From Fallopia convolvulus (taxonomy: Eukaryota > Streptophyta > Magnoliopsida > Caryophyllales > Polygonaceae), in NCBI GenBank assembly GCA_964016875.1, contig OZ024726.1, positions 52,068,825-52,132,824 on the forward strand: a DNA stretch of 64,000 bases. Reading direction: 5' to 3'. Shown in pieces: positions 47,900 through 59,112 of this stretch (position 1 is the first letter of the stretch; each line of letters opens with the position of its first letter). The notes beneath the pieces are model-generated. The model made no database searches, was not told the origin of the DNA, and worked only from the letters and a program-made list of their open reading frames with translations. A program made the translations under genes and the position numbers.

Positions 47900-48796
47900 G
47901 TAAGTTCTCAACATCAGATCTGGAATTCCACCTCTCAATTTCTGTTGGATTCTTTTCATGACTATGTTTGAGTTTATGGATTTCGTCTTCGCTCTTGCTT
48001 GTTATCACGAGATTCGAATTATCTTTGTGTTGTTTTGGAATCGTGTTTGTTATTTGTGTATATATGGATACTTTGAGCTGTTGTTGTTCAGTGCTTCATG
48101 TTCTCCAGATCTAGGAATTTACGCGCCTTAATATGAGGATAAGTTTTGTGTTACTGCATAGGCTATTTGGTTGGGTACATATGGTTTCAGGAATTGTCTT
48201 TGAGATTCAAATCCCGGTTTATGGCGTTTATTTGTGGGATTGTTTTTATTTTATAAAATGATTCCTCATACTGCCTTGGAGGAATCGATTCACCTGCTTC
48301 CAAACCTCTTTTACTTGCTGGCTTCACCTAGTGGTTTCGTATCTGTCATTGGAGGGGCACTTTCCCCATCCTAATTGATTGTAGGTGGTACTGTGGTAGG
48401 TGGTTTTTTGAAAGTATAGGGTCAAAGTTGGCGGTGGATTTGGTGATAGTAGTGGATTAGTGGTCATTTTAAGAATAGCCAAAAGCCAATATTGATTCCT
48501 ATAAAGTTGCAAGTTGCAACCACCTTCCTTTAAGATCGTTTTCTAAAAATCCTGCTAAATACCTGCTTTCTTGCGCCCAAAACTCATGTTTTTAACATTG
48601 AAAAATGCGTCATTTCTGTTATTTCTTTTTAGCTGATCTCAGGTAAATGCGTATGGGCTTTGTATATGCATGCTCAAGAACTTTTTTTTCTTCGGATTAT
48701 AGTAGTTTTGCTGATTATGTTTTTGGTGAATTGTTTGTTATGATTTCATGGCTAGGTGGATTTTGTTTATACCTTTGTATCTGGATTTTTGGTAGG
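47900..48796 (+). other. probable 5' UTR intron of the DEAD-box helicase gene
   Basis: A leader rich in CT (about 47740-47899) ends in CCCTAG|GTAAGT, a strong donor. TTTTTGGTAG|GCCAAG at 48797 is the matching acceptor, 12 bases before the ATG. Long leader introns are common in highly expressed plant genes. Inferred from signals only. Confidence 0.6.
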
Positions 48797-48808
48797 CCAA
48801 GATAAAAC

Positions 48809-51800
48809 ATGGCAGTTATAGCAGCAGCTTCTGCTGGTCCGCGATATGCACCTGATGATCCCACACTCCCTAAACCGTGGAAAGGTTTAATTGATGGAGA
48901 TACTGGGTATTTGTACTATTGGAATCCTGAGACGAATGTCACCCAGTATGATAAGCCTGGTGCATCTTCAGATGGAGGATCTGCTCCGTTGAAGTTTTCC
49001 ACAGTACACATCAGCTCTTCTGTGCATGTTCAACAAGCATCTGTACTGCAGCATAGAGAAAGCAGACATGATGAAGATGGTGACGATAAATATAGCAGAG
49101 TTAATGGAGTGAGAATTCATCAGGTATAGCTTAACTTTTTATTTGTACTGCCTTGACAAATGTTGGCAGAAGAGGCTATTGAATTCTTTCTTATATGATG
49201 TTTGCACATCCTTTTTGATTCATGCTCATATATTAGAATGTTGTGTTCTGGATATGGATATGCAGCACAGGTGTTGCACTGTTGATATTCCTTTCTTGTT
49301 CCTTTGACAAGTTTAATAAACCAGAAATTTTTTTCTTATGAAGATTATTTACATGTTGGAATGGATCTGTTGATATTCCTTTCTTGTCCCTTCGGGTCTT
49401 TTGGGCGCTCCCCCTCTGCGTTAAGCCAGTGGTGCCCCCATCTTGACCCCCTAGATTTCCCGTAAGGGGAACTACACTGGGTCAATGTTGTTGTTGTCAG
49501 TGTTTGAAAAGGCGAGGCGAAGGCGCGCCCAGCCATGCCTGTCGCCTGCATTAGGCAATGCGAGGCAACCTGGAAGAGGCAATGCCTAGGCGATCTGGGC
49601 GCCCAGGCGAGCTGCATCTCGCCTTGGCTCGCCTAGGTTGCCTTATGCTGATTTTTTTTAATATTTGAATTAATGATCTTTCTTTTCACTTTTCTTATCT
49701 TTTAAATAATACTTTCCTTAAGGTTAATATTTCTTTCTATCCTTTTTTTCAAGATATCTTTTAATACAATCTATATTTGCAATTTATATCATCAAGATAT
49801 CTTTTTTATCCTATATTTTCCTCTATATCTATATATCTATATCCTTAAGCTATGCAAATACCCAAATAAACGATCAAACTTCATTCTCTCGTTCTCTGTC
49901 TCTCTTCCTCTGGCGGCTTTCGAGTTCCAAGTGTTCAACTTTTCAAAATTTCATACTAGTTTATTACATTATCTAAATTTGGTTTTATTACTAATAAAAT
50001 CTGGGTTTTGTGCTTTATAAATATGTTGTTATATCCTATAATTTTATTAAATGATCTTATTTAACATTATATATTTATATTTGTGAATTACCAAACTGTT
50101 GTGTATAAGGCGATCGCCTTCGCCTCTAAGGCGCGCCTAGGCAATCTAGGGGGGCCATCGCCTCGGGCGTCGCCTCGCCTTTTTAAACACTGGTTGTTGT
50201 TGTTAATCATGTGAATTGTATTTAATATGATTTGTTATGTACTTGTATCACTTTTTTTTTGTTTTGTCTGTAACTTCTAAAAGGTTGCTTGGATTCTTTT
50301 TGATTCTCTTACTGAATCCTTCTTTCATCTTCATTTAGAATGGGGGAGGTGCAAACTTGCATTCTCAGTATGCATCAAATGGACCAGCTGCCGCTGGTGG
50401 AGTTCTGGGTGGATCTGGAGTTCCTGATGCTGGAAGTGCTTTATCTGCTGAGGCTTACTGTCGACGTCATGAGATTACTGTTACTGTTAGTTTTTTGAAC
50501 CTTTTGCACCCAATTGTCTGCAAGACAATTCTCTACATTTCTTTGCAGCTATTGTGTGAATTGCATGTCTAAATAGTAAATATGTGTTTACATTTTTGTC
50601 TATCATCTTTATCTGTTTGAACGCTGGTCAAACTGCATTAATGCTTTTTTCACACAATCTTTTTGTTGATTTCTGATGAGAATAATTTTTGTTTGGACAG
50701 TATACCTTTAGCTAGCATTTCCTGTAGTAAAAAGCCTTGGCTGCCTTTAGCTAACATTTCCTGTAGTAAAACCTTGGCTGATAAGTACTTTTTGTTTTCA
50801 CTTCAGGGAGGTAATGTGCCACCTCCTTTCACATCTTTCCAAGCTACTGGATTCCCATCAGAGATTCTCAGAGAGGTATATGATGCTCTGCTTTTGCTGT
50901 CAGTTGTGTGTATGTGTCTGTATAAGTTGTCTTTGTCTTTTTGTGATGTGTGGCATGCCTGTTTCACTTGCAAAGTTCTGCAATTGTGTTGGAGGTTCAA
51001 AGTTCACACTCATGTTTATTCCTTTGCATCTTATTGTCTTGTCGCAGGTGCGATATTTGCTCCAGGGAGGAGCTAATGTCGTACACTGTGTAACCCTCTG
51101 TTTGGGGCCTTGAGTATAACTGGAGTGCCCTTCTACACTGGACCATGTTTGAGGCCGGCTTTACGAGCAACCCAAGTTCATGGCCGGCTGCTGTTGGTGA
51201 TGATTCTGTTTACCACTTGGTCCAAACAGAAGGAGAGGCCTCCTGCTCTAGCTTGCATCTGCAAGTGCTGGCTATCTGCATGGGGGATGGTGCTTCTTCT
51301 TACAAAGGCCACTCCTCTAGATAACCTCTAAGCGAGTGCATTCGCTAAGCTGTTTGAATTTTGCTTTCCAGATGCAGCTGGCTGGATTCTCTTCCCCTAC
51401 TCCAATTCAGGCTCAATCCTGGCCTGTTTGTCTTCAAGGGCGTGATATAGTGGCTATTGCCAAAACAGGATCTGGAAAGACTTTGGGCTACTTGATTCCA
51501 GGGTTTATTCATCTAAAACGCTTACGGAGTAATCCTCGTTTGGGACCAACAGTTTTGGTGCTTTCCCCAACAAGAGAATTGGCTACACAGATACAAGATG
51601 AAGCTGCGAAGTTTGGGAAGTCATCGAGAATTTCTTCTGCGGTATGCTACAATTCTTACATGTTAACATGTGCTTGATTGATTTTGCCTAGTGTGCTCCA
51701 TTTTAAGTTTTGGTCAGTGACCTTTATTATTTGACGACGTGGCAATAGAAATTGAAATATGAATCTTGATGTGTCTTAACAGTTGATTGAGCTCTCATAT

Positions 51801-54241
51801 GGTCTTTGTCTTATACTTATTATGTCGATTATGGGAGATTGGGAATATAGATGCCATTTTATCCTATCACTGTACAACTGTAGATTTTAATAATTCGAGG
51901 TTCAATCTTTAGAATGTTGATATTCACAAGTAGTTCAGTACAAGATGGGGGAAAAATCTTTCTAGTGGCTGTGTTAACAGTGTATCAAGTTCTGAACCCT
52001 GCAAAATGTCTTCCTACTTCTTTTCATGCAAATGATGAATGTTCTGTTGATTTCAAGTACAATTATATTATTCTTGTGCATAACATTTCACAAGATCTGT
52101 CAGTTGTGTCAATAGTTTAATATAATTATATTCTGTGTTTTATGAAATGTTATCAGCTGCACTGCATATAATTATTACATTATCTGTCTATTAAAATTTG
52201 GCATGGACTATTCTTCTTCTGCAGTGCTTATATGGAGGAGCACCAAAAGGTCCTCAACTGAGGGATTTAGACAGAGGTGTGGATATTGTGGTGGCTACTC
52301 CTGGTCGTTTGAATGATATTCTTGAGATGAAAAGGATCAGTCTTCATCAAGTTTCATACTTGGTACTGGATGAGGCGGACCGCATGCTGGATATGGGATT
52401 TGAGCCACAAATTAGAAAAATTGTGAAAGAAGTGCCTACTCGTCGGCAAACTCTCATGTACACTGCCACATGGCCTAAGGAGGTTCGCAAAATTGCTGCA
52501 GATTTACTGTTGAATCCCTGTCAGGTCAATATTGGAAATGTTGACGAACTTGTTGCTAACAAGTCGATTACCCAGGTATTACATTGTGCTGCTTTTTTTT
52601 TTACAAAGAAAAATATTTCTGAAGGATTCAACTGGAGATAGGACTAGAGTGTGAGTGGATTATTGATTTAATAACTCTGAATGGAGTTTATAAAAGAGGA
52701 TTATTGATTTAATAACTCTGAATGGAGTTTATAAAAGAGCATGGACTGAGATCTTATGTTTTCTAGCATATCGAGGTGATTTCACCAATGGAAAAGCAAA
52801 GACGTTTGGAGCAATTATTGCGATCCCAAGAGCCTGGATCCAAAGTTATTATCTTTTGTGCAACAAAAAAGATGTGTGACAGTCTTGCTCGCAGCATGAG
52901 TCGCCAGTTTGGTGCTTGTGCCATTCATGGAGACAAATCTCAGAGTGAGAGAGATTATGTTTTGAACCAATTCAGGTCAGGGAGATCACCAATCTTAGTG
53001 GCCACAGATGTTGCTGCTCGTGGTTTAGACATCAAAGATATAAGGTATTGTGTGGTTGGTACTGGTAATCCTGTTTCATATTCTTGATTGCATGATTGTT
53101 GATTTAATGACTGAGCTCTTCATGGTTAATGTTTTTCTGATAGTGGTTCTGTTTGTGATTGCTTGCTTATAGAAATGTGATATGCAAGTAAATGATATGT
53201 ACTTCTAGGAGTGTGTTTGGATGACCTAAGATAATACCGTAATGCATTATATTGAATTATATAATACAATAATTTAATGCAAGTAATGCATTATCTTGGG
53301 AATTTTTACTCGATGGGGTCAGTAAATGAGATGTTCTTTCTAGGTACATCTTATATGTAGCATATTTTTCTAAAATATATAATCTTTTTACAGGGTGGTA
53401 GTCAATTATGACTTCCCAAATGGGGTTGAGGACTATGTTCACAGGATAGGACGAACTGGGAGGGCAGGTGCTACTGGTTTGGCACATACATTTTTTACCG
53501 AAGGGGACTCAAAGCATGCCTCAGATCTCATGAAGATTTTGGAAGGTGCAAATCAGCGGGTCCCACCAGAGATTCGTGATATGGCTCTTCGTGGTGGTGG
53601 GGGATCGAGCAGAGGCAGGCGCTGGGGCGCGGGTCCCAGTGGTCGTGGAGGCAGGGGTGGCTGGAATTCATCTGGTGGGAGATCAGACAGAGGAGGAGGC
53701 CGTGGATCTGGTTTTGATACACGTGACAGGTAAACATGTCTTCTTTGTACGGTTTTATGTATCCATACTGCGGGTCCGTTTTGCTAGCTTTTCTATTCCT
53801 TGATGGTTGGTTCATGACATTATTGTTGAGATGTTTTCAATAGAAATTGTTGCTATTGCTATTGATTGGTGCAGAGATGGTATATAACTTTCTAGTGCTT
53901 GGAGTGGAAAAATTGCTTAGTGCAGAAAAGAAATTTGCCCTTTTTTTTGTTTGATAGAATTGTAATTTAAAGTGGCAGGTTTTACTTTATTCCTGTTTGA
54001 TACCTTTTGCCTTCCATGTATGTGAACATAGGCCCTTTTGCGGTCTTGTTCTTGTTTGTTGTAATATGTTCTGACCAACTTGATATCCAAACTCAAATGG
54101 CTGATGATGTGTTTTACTGTTATGCATCTGGGCAGATATGAGCGACCTAATGGGTATGGACCCGATCTGAAGCGGAGCCGTAGTCGGAGCCCGGAAAGAC
54201 ATCGTTTCCAGCCACCAAAAGCCCGCCGTTTCCACGATTGA
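48809..54241 (+). CDS. WW-domain DEAD-box RNA helicase, RH14/RH40/RH46-like
   Basis: Eight coding exons (48809-49123, 50339-50485, 50807-50875, 51372-51641, 52225-52575, 52767-53044, 53394-53729, 54136-54241) sum to 1872 nt, 623 residues plus stop. A WW domain sits at about 22-52 (PWKGLIDGDTGYLYYWN, TQYDKP, with Tyr in place of the second Trp as is usual for this subfamily). The core has all helicase motifs: Q motif (TPIQAQSWP), I (AKTGSGKT), Ia (PTRELA), Ib (TPGRL), II (DEAD), III (TAT in place of SAT), IV (VIIFC), V (VATDVAARGLD), VI (HRIGRTGRAG). A Gly/Arg/Ser-rich tail (GRGGRGGW, SRSRSPERHR) suits RNA binding. These proteins unwind RNA with ATP in splicing and RNP remodelling, mainly in the nucleus. 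Confidence 0.95.
49425..49497 (+). mobile_element. Au-like SINE fragment in helicase intron 1
   Basis: The stretch GGTGCCCCCATCTTGACCCC through GGGAACTACACTGGGT to a TTGTTGTTG tail matches the 3' part of plant Au-type SINEs. It shares its first 20 bases with a copy in the glutaredoxin gene. The 5' tRNA-like half is not visible. Confidence 0.65.
49498..50192. mobile_element. hAT-type MITE in helicase intron 1
   Basis: The left end CAGTGTTTGAAAAGGCGAGG is mirrored on the right (CAGTGTTTAAAAAGGCGAGG on the minus strand). A perfect 8-bp target duplication GTTGTTGT flanks it (49490-49497 and 50193-50200), as expected for hAT transposition. Both ends are filled with GGCGAGGCG/GCGCC-type words, and the middle is AT-rich. 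It was inserted in the T/G-rich tail of the SINE fragment. Confidence 0.92.
50704..50782 (+). repeat. tandem duplication near the intron 2 acceptor of the helicase
   Basis: Two units of about 38 bp sharing CCTTTAGCTA, CATTTCCTGTAGTAAAA and CCTTGGCTG lie end to end, about 25 bp before the exon that starts at 50807. The duplication sits where branch points would be. Confidence 0.8.
51048..51360 (+). other. exon-like, GC-richer segment inside helicase intron 3
   Basis: After a good acceptor (CTTGTCGCAG at 51038-51047) the sequence is clearly richer in G+C than the other introns. Read in the frame of the preceding exon it gives VRYLLQGGANVVHCVTLCLG-P and a stop. If included it would truncate the helicase before motif I, so it has the form of a poison exon. 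Confidence 0.35.
52657..52738 (+). repeat. two 41-bp tandem units in helicase intron 5
   Basis: The phrase starting GGATTATTGATTTAATAACT repeats head to tail with no difference that I could see. It ends about 30 bases before the exon at 52767. Confidence 0.9.
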
Positions 54242-54954
54242 GCGTGTGTGTGATAACATTATCACTTCAACCTTTCCTTGACACCAAAACAGATGGCATT
54301 CAGGGCCTAGGGCGGACCAGCCGTTAAGAGGGGTCGTCAAGCTTGAATTCAAGACTTATAAGAATGTTTTAGAGTTTATTGTTTTTGATTTAGAGACGGA
54401 TAATACTATTTTTTTAGTATCTTCAATGTCAGAATATCGCTTGGATCTTAATATCAAGAAAAATGTATCTAACATTAACGATGTGCTTTTGGGTTATCTA
54501 AGTTGGAAATCTACCATATCTTTGAAAAAATATTCATGAATTCAAGAAAATTGTATCTGACATTGCTATAATCTTGAGACGATGTAAAGCTCCTTGCGAG
54601 CCCAATGGCAATAAGAAACTATAGGGTATAGCATCTTTTTGTGATCAGTCATCAGTGATCGAGCTTTGTGCAATTTGTCCATGAACGTGTTGTGTACTCC
54701 TCAATAGTAATCTCAGTCAACTATAAATCTCTTTGATCACGGCCTCTGTTGCCTCCAGCCTCCACAGCCTCATCACCACCAGATCCATCTCCAGGTTCCT
54801 CTTAAATATCCATATTTCATGTCAAACCCATGTTACGGTGGTTACCAATTTTTCATCTCATTTACTTGGCATGGTTCCATCTCTTTTCCAATCACAGATT
54901 CACAGCAAAATGTTCTGCCTAAATTTGTACATCCTTGATCCTTACAATATAAAC

Positions 54955-55041
54955 CTTAATTTCAGCCTTTCTCAGCGCTACACCAAAACTCAGGATATGA
55001 AACGAGCAAGAAAATCAAGGCTGAGAAAGGCTGAAATTAAG
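54955..55041. repeat. perfect 22-bp inverted repeat (hairpin) downstream of the helicase
   Basis: 54955-54976 starts CTTAATTTCAGCC and its exact reverse complement occupies 55020-55041, separated by 43 bases. Just after it, AAGTTCTTCACCAGC occurs twice (about 55039 and 55081). The stem is long enough to form a stable RNA or cruciform. The arms are short for a typical plant microRNA precursor. Confidence 0.85.
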
Positions 55042-55239
55042 TTCTTCACCAGCTTGATCCTCAGTCACGCGTGAAGAAACAAGTTCTTCACCAGCATTGA
55101 TTTAAATATATTACATAACTTTACTCCTTGAAGCTACAGATTTTCCCCTCAAAAGGCACCACCAAATTTTGTCTACTAACATTACACCTGTTGGTTCAAA
55201 TCAAGTTCATAGTAATTAGGAAGCATAAGAGAATGTCTA

Positions 55240-57212
55240 CTATCTAGTGCTCCTATCTCCTCCACTCAAACTCCCTGGTGATGCTCGTTTTCTCATGCTG
55301 CAATTTGCACTGGTGGTCATTGTATTATCTTCATTCTTAGAGTCAATGGTAGCACCATAGGTTAAGCTTCCCTGCTGCTGCTCATGGGAATGGGGAAATA
55401 TAGCAGATTTCTCACCTGCACATGTGTACCATAAATCAATTTAGTCGATTTCAAACAAGAAATGCAACACAAGAAAAATATTGATAATGCAACACATGAA
55501 TAAGCAAATGCAAGATACAAGATCTAACCACAGATGGGCAAGCATATATCCACATAAAAGAGTTTAATGAGCATTAGGCAGGCTTGCATAATAATGGATT
55601 TGTCATTTGTCAATATGTAAGAAAATTAATATAGCATGTAAGCTTGGATATAAATGAAATAGACAGGATCTTAATCTTTCTTTCATCTATGTTGAATTGT
55701 TCATAGAGCTTAGGGATCCGATTCTGCTGGCCATTCTCTTGGCTTGGGTAGGCATCTTCAGTTTGCTAGGTTCAGGTTCTATTTCCTGATTTTTACATTA
55801 TTTCGCTGTTGTACTCTCCTATTCTTTTCGTTTGCAAGCCACTGTATTTAGTATATGGATTGTTTTTATATTGATGTAGAAAGGTCGAGTATACTTATTT
55901 TGTATATAGGCTACTTATATTGTAATCTGGATTTTTTCCCTTGTCTGCAGTAGAAAACTTGCGAAATTTTAGGAACTTTATTATCAGTAAGCATGAACTC
56001 CTTGTCTGCAGCCATGAACTTTAGCCCAAATTGCAGCACCCATGAAATCATAATTAGTAAGGCATTCATTGAAGTTTATGCTTTACATGTTGGACCTAAT
56101 GTGTGAAATACACCAACATATTATCCATGCCTTGTTTTTTATTTTTCTAATGGTTGAAGAGTCAAATTTAGTAATCCTCTGTTGAAGAGTCATGGTGATT
56201 GGTGCTTTTGTGGAGTTTTGAAGATGTGGAAAGGAGAGGTCATGAAGACTTGGATTACTTTATTGGAGTTTCAAAAACTTCTTATTTTGTTTATGAGAAT
56301 GAGATTATGATTATGTGTTGTATTTTGGACTATTTGGTTCTAGAAGCTTGAAGTAATTACATTATATTTTTGTAATAGATAAATTTGGAGTATTTTAAGC
56401 AAGGCAAGCCTTATTTTATACAGAAATCTGCTTTAAGTCCTTTAATAGGATTATTCTAGTTCGGTTTTTGAATGCCTTACTCATTTTATTGGGTTCTTGT
56501 TAGTTTGTTCGGTTCACAAACAATTAGCTTAGCACTAAAATACTTGCACAGTAAGACTAAAAAATCCAAGAAAATAACACAGCTAAAATAATTTTGTACC
56601 TTCACTCTTTTCCCTCTGAGTCTTGTCAACAAGCTCAGTTATCTTCTTCTTTTTCCTTGACAGCTTTGTATTCTTCTTCACGGACTTAACGACCTTGTGC
56701 ACATGGAAACTCCTCCCAGTCCCGCCCTTCTTTCTCTCCAAATCTTGAATCATTTGACAGAGCTCAAAAATTTTCTTCTCCTCCTCCATTTTTTGCTTCT
56801 TTGCTTCCACGACAAATTTGGCCTCCAAAGTCGCAATTCTGCATTGAGCCTCCTCCAACAAAACCTGGAGACGCTCAACCTCGGCCCTTAGTTTCTCATT
56901 CCCCTCAACGTCGTTTTGAGCTACCTCAAAGTCGATTTGAAGAAGCCTCTTCTCCACTTCCAGCTCCCGGTATTTGTTCAAACTCCTCTCCAACTCCTCC
57001 TTCCACTTGCCACCTTCTGAGTCCAACTTCTCCTTCAACTCCACACTCTTCCTTTTCCATTTCACATACTTATTGTTGGTATTTGCTTCCTTGTCTTTCA
57101 AATCCATCATTTGTTCCACTAAGCTGTTTTTATCCTCCTTCAGCTGCTCACATTGTGCTTCCAAATCAATGATTCGTTTTTCCAAATCAATGTCGCTTTG
57201 ATCAATCTCCAT
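55240..57212 (-). CDS. coiled-coil protein of unknown function
   Basis: Two exons (57212-56600 and 55415-55240) joined through a 1184-bp GT-AG intron give 789 nt, 262 residues plus stop. Phase is preserved: the codon split across the junction is Gly. From about residue 8 to 165 the sequence is heptad-rich with Leu, Glu and Lys (ELEVEKRLLQIDFEVA, AEVERLQVLLEEAQCRIATLE), predicting a long coiled coil. A basic tract follows (KVVKSVKKNTKLSRKKKK), a possible nuclear signal, then a Ser/Thr-rich C-terminus ending GGDRSTR. I do not recognise a named family. The start chosen is MEIDQSD, just inside an acceptor-like site. An additional upstream exon in 57411-57668 is possible, which would lengthen the N-terminus. 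A scaffold or chromatin-associated role is a guess. Confidence 0.7.
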
Positions 57213-57269
57213 CACTTTGTTTGTTACAGATATTAAAAGACACCAAACATACATATTAGGCAAAATCAA

Positions 57270-58328
57270 CTAACCCTATACAATCTGGTAAAGATAAAAA
57301 CCCAGACATAAAAATCTTAAAGACAGAGAGAGAGAACTCAAACGTATGTTTGGATAGTTAAATAAGCTGTGAACTAGCTAATTTCAGTTGTTCTCTTAGA
57401 TTTCTTTGTATCAGATTTCTTGGCAAGTTGTGGTTTTGTTCAATCGAACAAAGAAAGGCTTCTCCTTTCCTACTCTACGTTGGCCTTTCACTTTTTTATT
57501 CCTAACACTCTTCATTGGCTCATCAAATTTCTGAGCCTCGGGAGGATTGTAACCAAATAAAAGCCCAAAACCGTTGAAATAGCAGCTGGAAAGTGGTGAC
57601 TGACCTGATCTTACTATGGCGAGGGGAAAATTTGCTTGAAAACACAGAGAAAAGATGAAATCAACCACGAATAAGAAATCAGCGGGCGCTCCTGTTGAAC
57701 AAGAGGAGGAGATGGACGAGCTTCAGAGACACAGAGCAAAAGAGGAAGAGCTAGATGGAAAAACTAGGGCTTGGATTTATCATTTATGGGGTTTTGGGTA
57801 AAAACTTGAGACTCAGAGAGTGAGTGTGAGACAGGAGTTGTAGTCTTGTAGAAGCGTGGAGAGATGGGTTTTCAATTCAATTTTATTTTTAACGGCCAAA
57901 TATGGAAACTTCTTTCTTTTAGCCCACCAGCTGGCACACACACATATTATACATGAATTGAATTGCCAAGCCGGTTTGGTACGTTCATCGAGGCATTGTT
58001 ATAACTGCAACAAAACATTATCAATAAAAGAATAGGGCATTTGGTTTCATCGTCTTCTGGTAGTGTTTCTTCTGTTACTCCAGTTTGACGCTTCTGTTGC
58101 CCTTGTAACTTGTAAGATCAGATCAGATCAGATCAGTCGACCCTTTTCAACTGTCGTATGACTTTTATGTTTGTTCCAACTTCTAGTGTGAGAAATGCGA
58201 TGATCCAAACACAAATGACCAAAAAGAAATACAAATAAAAAACCAGTGTTAGCACTCAATAAACCGTTGAATAATCCCCTTGATAATGACTCATTAGACT
58301 AATTAATGGCCGGTTTACAGATCTCTAT
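57270..58328. other. upstream region of the coiled-coil gene
   Basis: Contains an 85-codon minus frame (57411-57668, with FDEPMKSVRNKKVKGQRR) and a plus frame of about 50 codons at 57654-57800 (MKSTTNKKSAGAPVEQ). They overlap only slightly and neither could be joined with certainty. A GATCA microsatellite (about four units) lies at about 58115-58136. Most of the rest is probably leader and promoter. Confidence 0.35.
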
Positions 58329-58345
58329 CGAGCATAAATAAAAAT

Positions 58346-58760
58346 TTGTCCGTTCTGAATGCTATTGTAAGAGCTGTTGTCCCCAAACATGAGCCTCAAA
58401 TCTCCCTGTCCATCGATGCCTGTGATATTCAGTTCGCCGATTTCGATCAAAATGTGAGACATGCAATTGAAAAGGGTAGCCTCAAATGTATAATGAGTTT
58501 AGCCAGTTTAAATACCCTGGTAACGCCTCTGTAAACGGAACTTCATCAGTTGGAATTGGTTGTGTTAGTAGAATCACAATTATTATTTATTATTATTAGT
58601 AGTAGTTGAACTAATTTGCTTCTCCTTTTGAGTGCATTGTTGAGGAATTGCTCTTGTTCTGGCAGGACCTAGGCATTGCAACCACCCTCTACGCTGCTGC
58701 TAGTGACTTCAATTTTCATCATGTGGCTCCTACATTTTAAAATGAGGCTTGAACCATTTA
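58346..58760 (+). pseudogene. coding-like fragments of unknown family
   Basis: A plus frame reads VLNAIVRAVVPKHEPQISL and DACDIQFADFDQNVRHAIEK, with protein-like composition. About 200 bases later another piece reads DLGIATTLYAAASDFNFHH before a stop. Neither starts with a convincing gene start, and an intron-like T-rich stretch ending in GGCAG separates them. I cannot name the family. This may be a decayed gene or an isolated captured fragment. Confidence 0.3.
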
Positions 58761-59112
58761 TGTCAGTTCTTATGTTTTTCAAGAGGGGCATTGTAAATTT
58801 GATCAACATCATCTTCAACCCAGATGGCATTCAGTGTATTTCTCAGCATTTTCCTCTCTAACCCTTCCTTTTATATCAATTTCATCCTCAAAATATGAAT
58901 ATAGAAACACTTCCATTAATGTGTTGGTTACCCACATTTAAGGCTACATTATTTTACCATCACTAATATAGCTGAGACTCCAATATTATTATGCAAATAC
59001 CGTGTTCTTACAGCTTTTTCACTGAACCCAATTGCATAAACAAACTAAAACATGTCCAGGATTCTAAAGAATCCAAATCCCTTATTCAAATCATCAGATA
59101 AACCGAGTTCTT

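Noticed and set aside
49345..49617. 90-codon minus-strand frame
   Set aside because: It covers the SINE fragment and the GC-rich end of the hAT MITE inside a helicase intron.
51110..51331. 73-codon plus frame in helicase intron 3
   Set aside because: Not in frame with the flanking exons through a good splice pair. The exon-like signal is better explained by the stop-containing segment that starts at 51048.
54733..55074. 113-codon plus-strand frame
   Set aside because: It spans the 22-bp inverted repeat and a 3' flank. There is no domain, and the coding-like part (KTQDMKRARKSRLRKAE) is the hairpin itself.
56801..57172. 123-codon Pro/Ser-rich plus-strand frame
   Set aside because: It is antisense to the coiled coil; Leu/Glu/Lys heptads give Ser/Pro/Phe on the other strand.
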